From Chryseobacterium herbae (GTDB lineage Bacteria; Bacteroidota; Bacteroidia; Flavobacteriales; Weeksellaceae), in the NCBI RefSeq assembly GCF_025154075.1, contig NZ_JAOAMU010000003.1, positions 186,001 to 250,000 on the forward strand: a stretch of DNA of 64,000 nucleotides, given 5' to 3'. A program made the translations under genes and the position numbers. How positions within the stretch are numbered: position 1 is the first letter of the stretch; each line of letters begins with the position of its first letter. Positions 10,901 through 19,385 of this stretch are shown in pieces. A model generated the notes under the pieces. The model saw only the letters and a program-made list of their open reading frames with translations, was not told where the DNA came from and searched no databases.

Positions 10901-12922
10901 TCACCTTCTACACAATTTACAACGCCGCCTATTACGTATTGTCCTATGACAGGCACCGGAACGAACGACCACATTTCAAATGTAACCGTGACCTCCATAA
11001 ATCCTGCGCTTGCAGTAATGAATAATACTTCTGTACAAAATAACTACACGAGCTATAATACACCGGCTACCCTTATTACCTTGGAAATAGGTTCTGTTGG
11101 TAATAAAATCTCTGTGGCAAAAGGATGGACAGCAGCAACCGCCAGTGATGCAGTGAGTGCCTGGATCGACTTTAACAGAAACGGAGTTTTTGAAACATCA
11201 GAACAGATCCTGAACTCAGCAGCAAGTACTATAACTCCTGTTACAGCTAATTTCGGGGTTCCTGCCGGAGCTTATAACGGACCGCTGACCACAACAATGA
11301 GAGTCGTATTGAAACGTTCAAGTGCTCCTATAATGTGTCAGAATGCAGTAAACGGGGAAGTGGAAGACTACGTAGTAAAGCTAAAACCATGCAGTACAGA
11401 TACACCAACCAATCCTACGTTTACAGCAGTAACTCATAATTCAGCTGTTATTAACTGGACAGCTGCAACGAATAACCTTACTTATCTGCTTCAATACAGA
11501 ATATTAGGAACTACTGCATGGACATCAGTATATGTTACCGCTGTTCCATATACGTTGACCAACCTGGTTCCTTTTACGACCTATGAAGTACAAATTGCTG
11601 CAAACTGTGGAACTTCAACAGGTACCTTTACGCCGATCAGAGCATTTAATACAAAATGTGATCCTACGCCTCCTAGTGTTTCAGTGACCAATATCACGAC
11701 TAACTCTGCGTTGGTTACATGGACCCCATTGGTTACAGGTTCTACCTATGTGATGAGATGGAGAAAAGTTGGTGCAACGGTATGGAATCTCGTTAACCTG
11801 CCAGCTCCACCTAGTAATACTTATGCATTAAATAGTTTAGATCCGTATACGAAATATGAAGTACAGGTAGCCAATCAGTGTACGGGAGAAAGCACACCTA
11901 ATCCATATTCAAATCCTGTAGTGTTTACTACACTGAGAACATGTGAATTGCCTCCTCCGGGATTAACCATTAATCAGATTACCCCTACGACAGCTGAAGT
12001 GATATGGGATGGATTCCCGGGAGCTACGTATATCCTGAGATATAGAAAAGTGGGTATTCCGAGCTGGACTAATATTCCGGTAGCAACTAACGCTCACACG
12101 ATAACAGGATTGCTGGAAGATACCAAATACGAAATGCAGGTAGTCAATATCTGTAACGGTACACCAGGAACTTATACTCCTCCGTATTATTTCACGACAC
12201 CTACCGTGATCTATTGTCAAATGTCTTCTCAGAATTCTGTGAATGAACATATAGCCAAAGTTACGGTAACACCGAACGGAAGACCTAAAATGGAAAACGC
12301 TTCAGGACCTTCAAACTATACAGATTACACCGGAGTACCTGCCACATTTATAGAGATGGTTCAGGGATCTACAGGAAATCAGATCACGATTGAGAAAAAA
12401 TGGAACGGAACGAATCATGATGAAGGAATTGCCGTTTGGATAGATTTCAACAGAAACGGATATTTTGATATCGATGAAAGAGTATTCACATCACCTCCGA
12501 ATACTACAAGTCCTGTTACAGGAACATTCAGCGTACCTGCTGATGCCTTTGTAAGCATGACAACGTATAAATATGTAGTGATGAGAATCGCTTTAATGAG
12601 AGATGGAGTTCCGGTAAACTGTATGAGATTTGCGAATGGGGAAGTAGAAGATTACTCAGTAAGAATCTCTAAACCTGCAGTAGCGAATCCGGTAAACCAG
12701 ACGGATATTATGATTTATCCTAACCCGGTAAGCTCAGTATTGTATGTGAAGAATATCAGCAAAAAAGCGAAATATAAGATCTACAATGCAGCCGCGCAGA
12801 TCATTGCTGAAGGGATCTTACTAAACAACCAGATCAATGTAAGTAAACTGATCAACGGAGTTTATGTGATAGATATCGAAGACAACGGTAAATCCGTACA
12901 GAAGAAATTCATCAAAGAATAA
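7946..12922 (+). CDS. Secreted M12B-type zinc metallopeptidase with FN3 repeats and T9SS type A sorting domain
   Basis: The protein has 1658 residues. A signal peptide (1-20, ending IHAQ) precedes a propeptide-like region, then the metallopeptidase with zinc site HEIGHQLGGVH at residues 349-359 and Met-turn IMGYAG. A CIGCIC cluster lies before the active site, as in the gene at window start. Five fibronectin type III domains and three domains ending in GEVEDY follow, then a type A sorting domain (IYPNPVSS). The N-terminal half matches the gene at 1-2704 and the C-terminal thousand residues match the gene at 3004, so this gene combines both architectures. It should act outside the cell or be anchored at the surface. 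The natural substrate cannot be read from sequence. Confidence 0.9.
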   Translation: MRKISISFFFLCLFAMIHAQWAPAVYNGKGANDGSKSDSYFSLDISQLKLQLAKAEETGKNAKPVIISLPTMNGKIEKFAVYSFPVVAKELADQYQLGSYVGVGMDDPSRYLRFSLAPNDFQSMIIQDGNYEFIEPANPAKTIYRVHQKTGKDKKGFVCSSEETEGARHDIDELRQQGKAFFNQPADFAKNSDKKYRTLRLALSVCGEYTQYHGGTVAGALAAMNATITRINGVYEKDFALHMNLQNYPNLIYTNPDTDPYSATEGGTVNGIAGWNSQVQNVITAGVGNANYDVGHLFSPPGAGGNAGCIGCICRDNLTPTANDKGSGWTSPGGGPPVGDNFDIDYVAHEIGHQLGGVHSFSYSAPQLGSSTSVEPGSGSSIMGYAGITGPTTDVQPHSDPYFNITNITQIQANLISKTCDIETVITNTPPVIAALPTYNIPKGTAFVLTASATDAENDPMTFNWEEVDIANVVINNANLGDTPNGPSFRSVAPTVSPTRYFPRFSSVLAGVLNNANNLWEAVSTVARTTKFTVTARDNNPAANQQQTQSATQTIIVGNNGPFKVNPTVIYNNGPTTVTWDVVNTNAAPYNAPNVKIDFTTDNGVTWNVVAASTPNDGTQALDFSAFPLTVGGTAKIRVSAINNVFYAIGTATIETLPICTTAAPGGIVVSAITQTQATVTWNASFNATYVFQYRVAGTTAWTTVTPAPITNTVTLSALTAGTHYEFQIANVCAGIQGAFSPVSIFVTLYCAAASTNTDNGYISNVTVGATNSYTMSNNSAAANYTDYSSDITKLITLVRGSANNSVSISKSWPAAISSKAVSVWIDFNKNGTFETIERVLNAANNTTTPVTATFPVPAAAYLGPLTTRMRVVLRDSANPAACGNFTNGEVEDYAVKLIDQAGCTTAPPTNITMTNLTPVTADVSWLATTGATYVLRYRKVGTTVWTTVDPVPAPGNTYTILNLTEQTQYEVQVATKCNGSQGAFSPSTQFTTPPITYCPMTGTGTNDHISNVTVTSINPALAVMNNTSVQNNYTSYNTPATLITLEIGSVGNKISVAKGWTAATASDAVSAWIDFNRNGVFETSEQILNSAASTITPVTANFGVPAGAYNGPLTTTMRVVLKRSSAPIMCQNAVNGEVEDYVVKLKPCSTDTPTNPTFTAVTHNSAVINWTAATNNLTYLLQYRILGTTAWTSVYVTAVPYTLTNLVPFTTYEVQIAANCGTSTGTFTPIRAFNTKCDPTPPSVSVTNITTNSALVTWTPLVTGSTYVMRWRKVGATVWNLVNLPAPPSNTYALNSLDPYTKYEVQVANQCTGESTPNPYSNPVVFTTLRTCELPPPGLTINQITPTTAEVIWDGFPGATYILRYRKVGIPSWTNIPVATNAHTITGLLEDTKYEMQVVNICNGTPGTYTPPYYFTTPTVIYCQMSSQNSVNEHIAKVTVTPNGRPKMENASGPSNYTDYTGVPATFIEMVQGSTGNQITIEKKWNGTNHDEGIAVWIDFNRNGYFDIDERVFTSPPNTTSPVTGTFSVPADAFVSMTTYKYVVMRIALMRDGVPVNCMRFANGEVEDYSVRISKPAVANPVNQTDIMIYPNPVSSVLYVKNISKKAKYKIYNAAAQIIAEGILLNNQINVSKLINGVYVIDIEDNGKSVQKKFIKE

Positions 12923-12943
12923 TATGTAAATTTTAAATACAGG

Positions 12944-12969
12944 AAGCCCTCAGAAATGGGGGCTTTTTT
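12944..12969 (+). terminator. Rho-independent terminator, near-copy of the one at 7705
   Basis: GCCCTC (12946-12951), loop AGAAAT and GGGGGC (12958-12963), then a T run. It differs from the upstream copy by one base that turns an A-T pair into G-T. Confidence 0.85.
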
Positions 12970-13142
12970 GATGGGCAACAGGTAATGAATAATGGGTAAT
13001 AAGGTGGGAAATATTGAATTTTAGGATTAATTTTTAATTTTTAGCGAAAGGTTCCAGTCTTGAACTTTTCGTTCTTTTGTTTCAAGACAAAAGGACAAAA
13101 AGAATATTGATAAAATGCATTTTCCGTGTCAACCCCGGAAAT

Positions 13143-13177
13143 AAAAAAACCTCGCTAGAGCTATTCTAACGAGGTTT
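13143..13177 (-). terminator. Rho-independent terminator of the ruvB-coaE operon
   Basis: On the minus strand CCTCG pairs with CGAGG (13170-13174 with 13150-13154), with an inner TAGA/TCTA extension, and is followed by seven T residues. It lies directly after the coaE stop. Confidence 0.85.
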
Positions 13178-13180
13178 CTT

Positions 13181-13810
13181 TTATTCAATACTGAAGATGA
13201 TCCGTTCGGTCTGTTCCTTAAGATCCTCCAGATTGGTATTGTTGTGAATAATGCAGTCTGCCAGTTTGATTTTATCCTTTTCAGACATCTGTTTTTCCAT
13301 GACGGATTCTACTTCCCGGTAGGTTTTTCCGTCTCTGTCCATTACTCTTTTTGCTCTGATATTATCTTCGGCAGTCACCAGAAGAGACTTATAACACTGT
13401 CTGTTCAGCTTTAATTCAAACAACAATGCTGTTTCTTTAAAGACTAGATATTTCGTCTGTATTTTCAGCCATTCTTCAAAATCGATCTTTACAGCAGGGT
13501 GTATGATTTCATTTAATTCGTGCAGCTGTTCCTTGTTGTTGAAAACCTTTTCTGCGACAAATTTTCTGTCATAAAGGCCGTTGGCGTCATAAGCTTCCTC
13601 ACCAAGGAGTTCTTTGATCCTGATCTTTAAGTCTTCACTTTCATTCACGATCATTTTTGCTCTGTCATCGGAATAATAAACCGGGAATCCAAACTCTTCA
13701 ATGAAATGGGCTACGGTCGTCTTTCCTGAACCTATACCACCGGTAAGCCCGATGATCTTGGGTGACGGTTCCGGTTCTGCTTTCTGGGTCTCTGAATGTA
13801 ATTCTTCCAT
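13181..13810 (-). CDS. coaE: Dephospho-CoA kinase
   Basis: CoaE phosphorylates the 3'-hydroxyl of dephospho-CoA with ATP, the last step of coenzyme A synthesis, in the cytoplasm. The P-loop GLTGGIGSGKTTVA lies near the N-terminus, followed by the family pattern FGFPVYYSDD and NEIIHPAV. The length of about 209 residues is normal. I take the ATG at 13810 as start. A TTG two codons upstream would add only two residues. The gene is last in a tightly packed minus-strand operon with ruvB, and a strong hairpin follows its stop. Confidence 0.95.
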   Translation of the reverse strand: MEELHSETQKAEPEPSPKIIGLTGGIGSGKTTVAHFIEEFGFPVYYSDDRAKMIVNESEDLKIRIKELLGEEAYDANGLYDRKFVAEKVFNNKEQLHELNEIIHPAVKIDFEEWLKIQTKYLVFKETALLFELKLNRQCYKSLLVTAEDNIRAKRVMDRDGKTYREVESVMEKQMSEKDKIKLADCIIHNNTNLEDLKEQTERIIFSIE

Positions 13811-13819
13811 AATCAAAAA

Positions 13820-14686
13820 TTAATATCCAAAAACATCATTAAAACTGTGAATTTCGTCCAATCTTACTCCCTTTTCAGTCATCTTAAGACTGGCTAGTTC
13901 ATTATGGGCATCGTGCTCAAAGAACAGTAAATATTCATTATCTACGCACTGTTTCAGGAATTTCCCTTTCTCTTCCACGGTAAGAAGAGGTCTTGTATCG
14001 TATCCCATCACATAGACCTGGTTGATGTGTCCTGCAGTAGGAATAAGGTCTGCTGCGAAAACAATCGTTTTTTCCTGGTACTGGATCACCGGAAGCATTT
14101 GTTTTTCCGTGTGTCCGTCTACAAAGATTACATCCATTTTCAGATCAGGAGCAAAACCGTAATTTCCTGTTGTAGGAAGAGGCAGGAAGTTCAACTGTCC
14201 GCTTTCCTGGATCGGAAGAATATTTTCCTTCAGGAAACTTGCTTTTTCTCTTGGATTCGGTTCTGTAGCCCATTTCCAGTGGTTTTCATTAGTCCAGAAC
14301 TGTGCGTTTTTAAAAGCCGGTCTGTAACCGGTTCTGTCGTCATTCCATTCGATAGCGCCACCACAATGGTCAAAGTGAAGGTGCGTAAAGAATACATCCG
14401 TAATATCTTCTCTTATGAAACCGAATTTCTTTAAATTTTTATCAAGATTGTCATCTCCCCAAAGCGAATAATGCCCGAAGAATTTATCATCTTGTTTATT
14501 GCCGAGACCACAGTCCACAAGGATCAGTTTCTTGCCGTCTTCTATAAGCAGGGATCTTGTTCCCAGTTCAATCAGGTTTTTTTCGTCTGCAGGATTCGTT
14601 TTTTCCCACAAACTCTTTGGGACGACTCCAAACATGGCACCGCCATCCAGTTTAAATTTTCCACATTGTATTGGATATAGCTTCAT
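13820..14686 (-). CDS. Metallo-beta-lactamase-fold hydrolase
   Basis: The protein has 288 residues and a binuclear metal signature THLHFDHCGG near residue 100, with further conserved His and Asp in VDGHTEKQ and FAADLIPTAGH. No signal peptide is visible, so it is cytoplasmic. The overall layout resembles MBL-fold enzymes of the lactonase/AHL-lactonase-like group, but the substrate cannot be assigned. It lies 14 bases downstream of the PaiB-like gene and just upstream of coaE, so it is cotranscribed. The ATG at 14686 is the only sensible start. Confidence 0.85.
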   Translation of the reverse strand: MKLYPIQCGKFKLDGGAMFGVVPKSLWEKTNPADEKNLIELGTRSLLIEDGKKLILVDCGLGNKQDDKFFGHYSLWGDDNLDKNLKKFGFIREDITDVFFTHLHFDHCGGAIEWNDDRTGYRPAFKNAQFWTNENHWKWATEPNPREKASFLKENILPIQESGQLNFLPLPTTGNYGFAPDLKMDVIFVDGHTEKQMLPVIQYQEKTIVFAADLIPTAGHINQVYVMGYDTRPLLTVEEKGKFLKQCVDNEYLLFFEHDAHNELASLKMTEKGVRLDEIHSFNDVFGY

Positions 14687-14700
14687 ATATATTTTGATTA

Positions 14701-15312
14701 TTATTTCTTTATTAATTTCATCTTTTCAGCGATCTTCCTTCCGTTCTCATCCGAATTTTCCAGTTCCGAAATGATATTTTGAAAATCATGATCCTTTCTG
14801 TTCTGAGAAAGTTTCTGCTTGATGGATATTTCTGTCGGAAATATTTTCATTCCGAAAGCACCTTTCATTTCCTTTTCCACAAATTCGCGTCCCATATCTT
14901 TTACCATCATCGGACATTTCTGGAAATTTTCATATTTGGAAGTTAATTTTTCCAGATGACTATACAGTTCTTCGTTATTCATGAGTTGCACTTTTCCATG
15001 AATCTGCACCGCTTCATAATTCCATGTCGAAACATTGATATGATCATACCAGCTGCTCGAAATATAGGCATGAGCTCCCAGGAAATCACACAGCACTTCA
15101 TCTCCGTCCTTTATGGTCTTTGCCTGAGGATTGGCTCTGGAAATATGAGTTTCCACATACATATTCTCAGGATCATCTTCATTGAGCATCATCATAGCAT
15201 GAGTCGCCCTTATTTTTTCAACCGAAGAAATAAGTAAGGCAAAGGCATTTTCCCTGATGATTTCTTTCATCAGATCATGATCTTCGCTTCTGTATAATTT
15301 GGGAATAAACAT
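14701..15312 (-). CDS. PaiB-like FMN-binding protein
   Basis: The protein has 203 residues. The opening MFIPKLYR followed by a segment ending FALLIS matches the PaiB/FMN-binding negative regulator family, which adopts the split-barrel flavin-binding fold of pyridoxine-phosphate oxidases. The conserved middle segment with AHAYISSSWY and the VQIHGKV strand are also family features. In Bacillus PaiB affects sporulation and protease genes. Here the role is unknown, and DNA binding is not evident from sequence. Six bases separate it from ruvB. Confidence 0.8.
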   Translation of the reverse strand: MFIPKLYRSEDHDLMKEIIRENAFALLISSVEKIRATHAMMMLNEDDPENMYVETHISRANPQAKTIKDGDEVLCDFLGAHAYISSSWYDHINVSTWNYEAVQIHGKVQLMNNEELYSHLEKLTSKYENFQKCPMMVKDMGREFVEKEMKGAFGMKIFPTEISIKQKLSQNRKDHDFQNIISELENSDENGRKIAEKMKLIKK

Positions 15313-15318
15313 ATGTTA

Positions 15319-16341
15319 TTAAAATAATTCTCCGGGACTTCTTGGTCTGGTTATGTTTAAATGCTGATAAGCTTTGTCAGTTACTTCTCTTCCTCTTGGC
15401 GTTCTGATAATGAATCCTTCCTGAATCAGAAACGGCTCATAAACCTCTTCCAGCGTTTCAGGATTTTCAGCAATTGAAGTCGCCAGCGCGGAAATTCCTA
15501 CCGGTTTTCCTTTGAAATTTTCAATCATGACACGCATGATTTTATTATCCATTTCATCTAAACCGAATTCATCCACGTTAAGAGAATTCAATGCATATTT
15601 TGTAATGTTGATTTCAATTTCTCCGTTCCCTTTGATCTCAGCAAAATCACGGACTCTTCTTAACAAAGCATTCGCGATTCTCGGCGTTCCACGGCTTCTT
15701 CTTGCAATTTCTATGGCTGCATCTTCATAAATTTTAATGCCTAAAACCCTCGAACTTCTCTGAATGATCATCGATAAAAGCTCAACAGAATAATATTCAA
15801 GTCTGCTTTGAATACCGAATCTGGCCAGCATCGGCTTTGTTAGCATTCCGCTTCTTGTGGTAGCTCCCACCAGAGTAAAAGGATTCAGCCCGATTTGAAC
15901 ACTTCTTGCATTAGGTCCGCTTTCGAGCATAATATCTATTTTATAATCCTCCATGGCAGAATACAGATATTCCTCTACGATAGGAGACAGACGGTGGATC
16001 TCATCAATAAAAAGAACGTCATTTTCCTCCAGATTCGTCAGTAAGCCGGCTAAACTTCCCGGTTTGTCAAGAACAGGACCGGAAGTGATCTTACAACCTA
16101 CACCAAGTTCATTCGCGATAATATTGGCTAAAGTGGTTTTACCCAGACCCGGCGGACCATGCAAAAGAACATGATCAAGGGCACCACCACGTCTTTTGGC
16201 AGCACTTACAAAAACTTCAAGGTTTTCCAAAGTTTTTCTCTGCCCCGCAAAGTCCTTAAAACTCTGGGGACGGATCTGCTCCTCCTGCATAAGCTCTTCA
16301 TGCGAGTAGTTTTCCTTATCTGGATGTAAAAAATCTGGCAT
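15319..16341 (-). CDS. ruvB: Holliday junction branch migration helicase RuvB
   Basis: RuvB is the hexameric AAA+ motor that drives branch migration of Holliday junctions with RuvA. The 340 residues include Walker A ([11 protein letters not shown]), Walker B ([10 protein letters not shown]), the sensor segment [18 protein letters not shown], and the C-terminal winged-helix domain with TPRGREVT. Length is typical. ATG at 16341. First gene of a four-gene minus-strand operon ending with coaE; ruvA and ruvC are not in the window. Confidence 0.97.
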   Translation of the reverse strand: MPDFLHPDKENYSHEELMQEEQIRPQSFKDFAGQRKTLENLEVFVSAAKRRGGALDHVLLHGPPGLGKTTLANIIANELGVGCKITSGPVLDKPGSLAGLLTNLEENDVLFIDEIHRLSPIVEEYLYSAMEDYKIDIMLESGPNARSVQIGLNPFTLVGATTRSGMLTKPMLARFGIQSRLEYYSVELLSMIIQRSSRVLGIKIYEDAAIEIARRSRGTPRIANALLRRVRDFAEIKGNGEIEINITKYALNSLNVDEFGLDEMDNKIMRVMIENFKGKPVGISALATSIAENPETLEEVYEPFLIQEGFIIRTPRGREVTDKAYQHLNITRPRSPGELF

Positions 16342-16360
16342 TAATTCATTTCATTTACCT

Positions 16361-16377
16361 CAAAGATAACAAATTTA
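16361..16377 (-). promoter_or_regulatory. ruvB: Two overlapping -7 elements upstream of ruvB
   Basis: On the minus strand TAAATTTG (16377-16370) and TATCTTTG (16368-16361) both fit TAnnTTTG, 20-30 bases before the ruvB ATG. The region upstream of them runs into the inverted repeat beside the four-helix-bundle gene. Confidence 0.5.
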
Positions 16378-16463
16378 GACTAAGGTTAAGGTTTAGACTG
16401 AGAAATTTCAGGGATAGAAAAAAGGCTGAGATAGAGGCTGAGGTAAAGGCTAACTTGGATTTA
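16376..16463 (+). repeat. Left degenerate repeat flank (TTAAGG and GGCTGAG words)
   Basis: Contains AAGGTTAAGG, TAGACT twice, and GGCTGAG / AGGCTGAGG repeats. Its reverse complement resembles the sequence just after the four-helix-bundle gene (16885-16930). Confidence 0.5.
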
Positions 16464-16488
16464 GAGGATTAATATATTTTAAGTATTT

Positions 16489-16884
16489 TTGAGAGGAAAA
16501 ATTATAAATGACGATTTGATAAAAGATTTTACCGAAATGCCGGTTTGGCAAAAAGCAATGGATATTGCCGAGCGGTGTTTCCTTATATCTGCTGACTTAC
16601 CTAAAAAGGAAGATTATGCACTCACTTCGCAACTGAGAAGATCTGCGCAAAGTATTCCTGCCAATATTGCTGAAGGTTTTGGGAGAAGAAGTGCCAATGA
16701 TAAAAGCAGATTCTACGATATTTCCAGAGGGTCAGCATTTGAAACGAAAAGCCACCTGATATACGGAAACAGAGTAAAATATTTTTCAGAAAACGATTGT
16801 TTAGAAATACAAAAATTGATTGATGAAGTGATATTCGATTTAAATAAAATTACGAACTATCTCAAAAATAATAATCAGTCTTAA
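16489..16884 (+). CDS. Four-helix-bundle protein (S23 / IVS-encoded family)
   Basis: The protein has about 131 residues and is all-helical. The pattern MPVWQKAMDIAE near the start, then LTSQLRRSAQSIPANIAEGFGR and a helix-rich end, is typical of the S23-like four-helix-bundle family, first known from intervening sequences in 23S rRNA genes and related to the Avd proteins of diversity-generating retroelements. Function is unknown. No ATG is available before the conserved region: the frame offers TTG at 16489 or later codons, so the start is uncertain. The gene is bounded by matching inverted repeats and sits between ruvB and hutI. Confidence 0.75.
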   Translation: MRGKIINDDLIKDFTEMPVWQKAMDIAERCFLISADLPKKEDYALTSQLRRSAQSIPANIAEGFGRRSANDKSRFYDISRGSAFETKSHLIYGNRVKYFSENDCLEIQKLIDEVIFDLNKITNYLKNNNQS

Positions 16885-16930
16885 CTTAATCTAAACTCAA
16901 CCTTAGCCTTAACCTTAACCTAAACTTTAT
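16885..16930 (+). repeat. Right inverted-repeat flank of the four-helix-bundle gene
   Basis: CTTAACCTTAACC and CCTTAGCC words are inverted relative to AAGGTTAAGG on the left side. It ends a few bases before the hutI start codon. Confidence 0.5.
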
Positions 16931-16932
16931 CA

Positions 16933-18159
16933 ATGAAATTAATAGGACCCTTTAAACAGATTGTAACCTTAGCAGACCTTCCACTGAGAGGGAAATTATC
17001 TGATGAACAATTACAAGTTATTACGGACGGAGGAATTGTAGTGAATGACGGCAAAATTCAGAAAATCGGAAACTTCGAGGCATTGAAATCTGAAAATCAG
17101 AATGTAGAGATTGAAACCATTGAAGGAGAGCAGATTGTTCTTCCCGGGTTTGTAGATGCCCATACCCATATCTGTTTTGGAGGAAACCGGGCCAATGATT
17201 TCGCGATGCGTAATGCAGGGAAAACCTATCTTGAAATTGCAGAAAGTGGCGGTGGAATCTGGAGTTCCGTACAGCATACAAGAAATGCCTCAGAAGAAGA
17301 ACTGCTTAGAACTTTATTAGAAAGGATCGCGTTTCTTTTATCATTGGGAATTACGACGATTGAAATAAAAAGCGGTTATGGATTAGACGTGGAAAACGAG
17401 CTGAAAATGCTTAGAATTATAAAGAAAGCACAGGATCAGACGAAAGCTAAATTGGTTCCTACGTGTCTTTCCGCACACCTGAAGCCAAGAGATTTTGAAG
17501 GAAGCAATACAGAATATCTCAACTACATCCTTACCGAAATTTTACCCAAAGTAAAAGAAGAAGGATTGGCTCAGCGTGTAGATATCTTTATCGAAAAATC
17601 TGCGTTCCAGCCGGAAGAAAGTAAAGATTTTCTTCTTAAAACTAAAGATTTAGGTTTTGATATTACCGTTCATGCAGACCAGTTTACACCGGGAAGTTCA
17701 AGAATTGCCGTGGAAGTAGGAGCGAAGTCTGCAGACCATCTGGAAGCAACTATTGACGAAGATATTGAGTTTTTAGCACAATCAGATACTGTGGCTACAG
17801 CACTTCCGGGAGCAAGCTTAGGATTAGGCGAAAAGTTTACTCCAGCCAGAAAATTACTGGATGCCGGAGCGATTGTAGCCATCGCCAGTGACTGGAATCC
17901 GGGTTCTGCACCGATGGGAAATTTAATTACCCAGGCTTCCATTTTAGCCACATTTGAAAAATTAACGACCGCTGAGGTATTGGCCGGAATGACTTTCCGT
18001 GCTGCCTATGCATTAGGTCTTGAAGACATAGGAAAGCTGGAAACCGGTAAAAAGGCAGATTTTGTAACTTTTAAAACCGATAATTTCCAGAACGTTCTGT
18101 ACAATCAGGGAAGTCTGAATGCAGAGCATGTGTATATCGGTGGAACTCAAATTCATTAG
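16933..18159 (+). CDS. hutI: Imidazolonepropionase
   Basis: HutI hydrolyses 4-imidazolone-5-propanoate to N-formimidoyl-glutamate, the third step of histidine breakdown. The 408-residue protein has the amidohydrolase metal motif VDAHTHICFGG, the KSGYGLD segment, HADQF and SADHLEA, all characteristic of HutI. It is cytoplasmic. ATG at 16933. hutG, which acts on the product, lies about 3.5 kb downstream on the same strand; hutH and hutU are not in the window. The next gene begins three bases after its stop. Confidence 0.95.
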   Translation: MKLIGPFKQIVTLADLPLRGKLSDEQLQVITDGGIVVNDGKIQKIGNFEALKSENQNVEIETIEGEQIVLPGFVDAHTHICFGGNRANDFAMRNAGKTYLEIAESGGGIWSSVQHTRNASEEELLRTLLERIAFLLSLGITTIEIKSGYGLDVENELKMLRIIKKAQDQTKAKLVPTCLSAHLKPRDFEGSNTEYLNYILTEILPKVKEEGLAQRVDIFIEKSAFQPEESKDFLLKTKDLGFDITVHADQFTPGSSRIAVEVGAKSADHLEATIDEDIEFLAQSDTVATALPGASLGLGEKFTPARKLLDAGAIVAIASDWNPGSAPMGNLITQASILATFEKLTTAEVLAGMTFRAAYALGLEDIGKLETGKKADFVTFKTDNFQNVLYNQGSLNAEHVYIGGTQIH

Positions 18160-18162
18160 AGT

Positions 18163-19260
18163 ATGGGGATTTTTGATAAGATTCTGGGTAAAAAACAGCC
18201 GGAAAAAGAAACCAGAACCTATAAAGAGTTTTGGGATTGGTTTTTGACCAAAGAGAAAACATTTTTTGAAGTGGTTAAAAACAGAGAACATATTGAAGGA
18301 CAGTTTTTTGATGTTATGGCTCCGGAGCTTTCCAAAATACATGAGGGGTATTATTTCCTCTCGGGAATGTCTGATGACCAAACGGCAGAGCTTATCATTA
18401 CGGTAGAAGGCGAGATTAAAAAAATGATTTTTGCGGAGGAACTTGTTGCCGCTGCTCCAAAGATGGAACGCTGGAAAATAACTTCCCTTAAGCCAGAAAC
18501 AGATATTGAAAACGTAGGAATCCGGATGAATGACTGCGAGTTCACAAAAGATAATATCTTCTTTTACTCCAATGAAATAGACGGATATCCGGATGAGATA
18601 GATTTGGCATTCGTCTATAATGATCTGAATGAGGAAAACAGAGGTTCAGCCACAACAGGAATCTGTATTTTCCTGGATAATTTCTTAGGTGAATTGAATT
18701 TCGCCACTCAGATTGATACTTTCAGTGTAATTGGTAAAAATGAAGCTGAACAGGAACTTATTCCGATAGAAAAGTTAAAAGAATTTCTTCTCTGGAGAGA
18801 AAGGGAGTTCACGGAAAAGTATAAAGATATGAAGATGTTGGAAGGTGAAGATCAGTTTTCCCTTCTTGAAGCCACTTTGGAAAACGGGATGCCGCTTATG
18901 GCTACTGTGAATGCTTCTTTACTGAAATACAATGCAAAAGCTTCGTATCCATGGATCTCGGTGCTGAAGATTTCTTACGACGGAAACAGGAATGATGGTT
19001 TCCCGGAAGAAAAAGATTACAATACGATGAACATCATCGAAGATTATGCAGCAGAAGTTCTGACTCCTGACAATGGCCATCTGTACATCGGGAGAGAAAC
19101 GGCAGACAGCTGTAAAAGTATTTATTTTGCCAGCAAAGACTTCAGACAACCCTCAAAAGTCTTTGACCAGATCATAAAAGACAACCCTCAGTATAAAATT
19201 TCACTCGAAATTTATAAAGATAAATACTGGCAAAGTTTTGAACACTATAACGTCAATTAA
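18163..19260 (+). CDS. DUF695-like protein of unknown function
   Basis: The protein has 365 residues, without signal peptide or membrane segment. The C-terminal part (about 225-360) fits my recollection of DUF695: an ENGMPLMATVN strand, YPWISVLKISYDG, and a final pattern GRETADSCKSIYFAS. The N-terminal 200 residues are acidic and less familiar. It starts three bases after the hutI stop, suggesting cotranscription, but no link to histidine metabolism is evident. A strong terminator follows. The DUF assignment is from pattern only. Confidence 0.65.
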   Translation: MGIFDKILGKKQPEKETRTYKEFWDWFLTKEKTFFEVVKNREHIEGQFFDVMAPELSKIHEGYYFLSGMSDDQTAELIITVEGEIKKMIFAEELVAAAPKMERWKITSLKPETDIENVGIRMNDCEFTKDNIFFYSNEIDGYPDEIDLAFVYNDLNEENRGSATTGICIFLDNFLGELNFATQIDTFSVIGKNEAEQELIPIEKLKEFLLWREREFTEKYKDMKMLEGEDQFSLLEATLENGMPLMATVNASLLKYNAKASYPWISVLKISYDGNRNDGFPEEKDYNTMNIIEDYAAEVLTPDNGHLYIGRETADSCKSIYFASKDFRQPSKVFDQIIKDNPQYKISLEIYKDKYWQSFEHYNVN

Positions 19261-19275
19261 AGCAGATTTTATGTG

Positions 19276-19326
19276 GGCTGGGACAGGCGAATGAGACCGA
19301 ATCCCAGCCTTGATTTTTATTTTTTT
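19276..19326 (+). terminator. Rho-independent terminator after the hutI-DUF695 pair
   Basis: GGCTGGGA (19276-19283) and TCCCAGCC (19302-19309) form a perfect 8-bp stem with an 18-base loop, followed by a T-rich tail. Confidence 0.8.
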
Positions 19327-19353
19327 ATATAAGTTTCCTTATATTGTGCCCCC

Positions 19354-19385
19354 GTTACTGTTCAATCTTTGAAGAAAACAGTAAC
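19354..19385. promoter_or_regulatory. 9-bp perfect inverted repeat upstream of the BCCT transporter
   Basis: GTTACTGTT (19354-19362) and AACAGTAAC (19377-19385) are separated by 14 bases. It sits 124 bases before the transporter ATG and may be an operator or mRNA hairpin. Confidence 0.35.
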
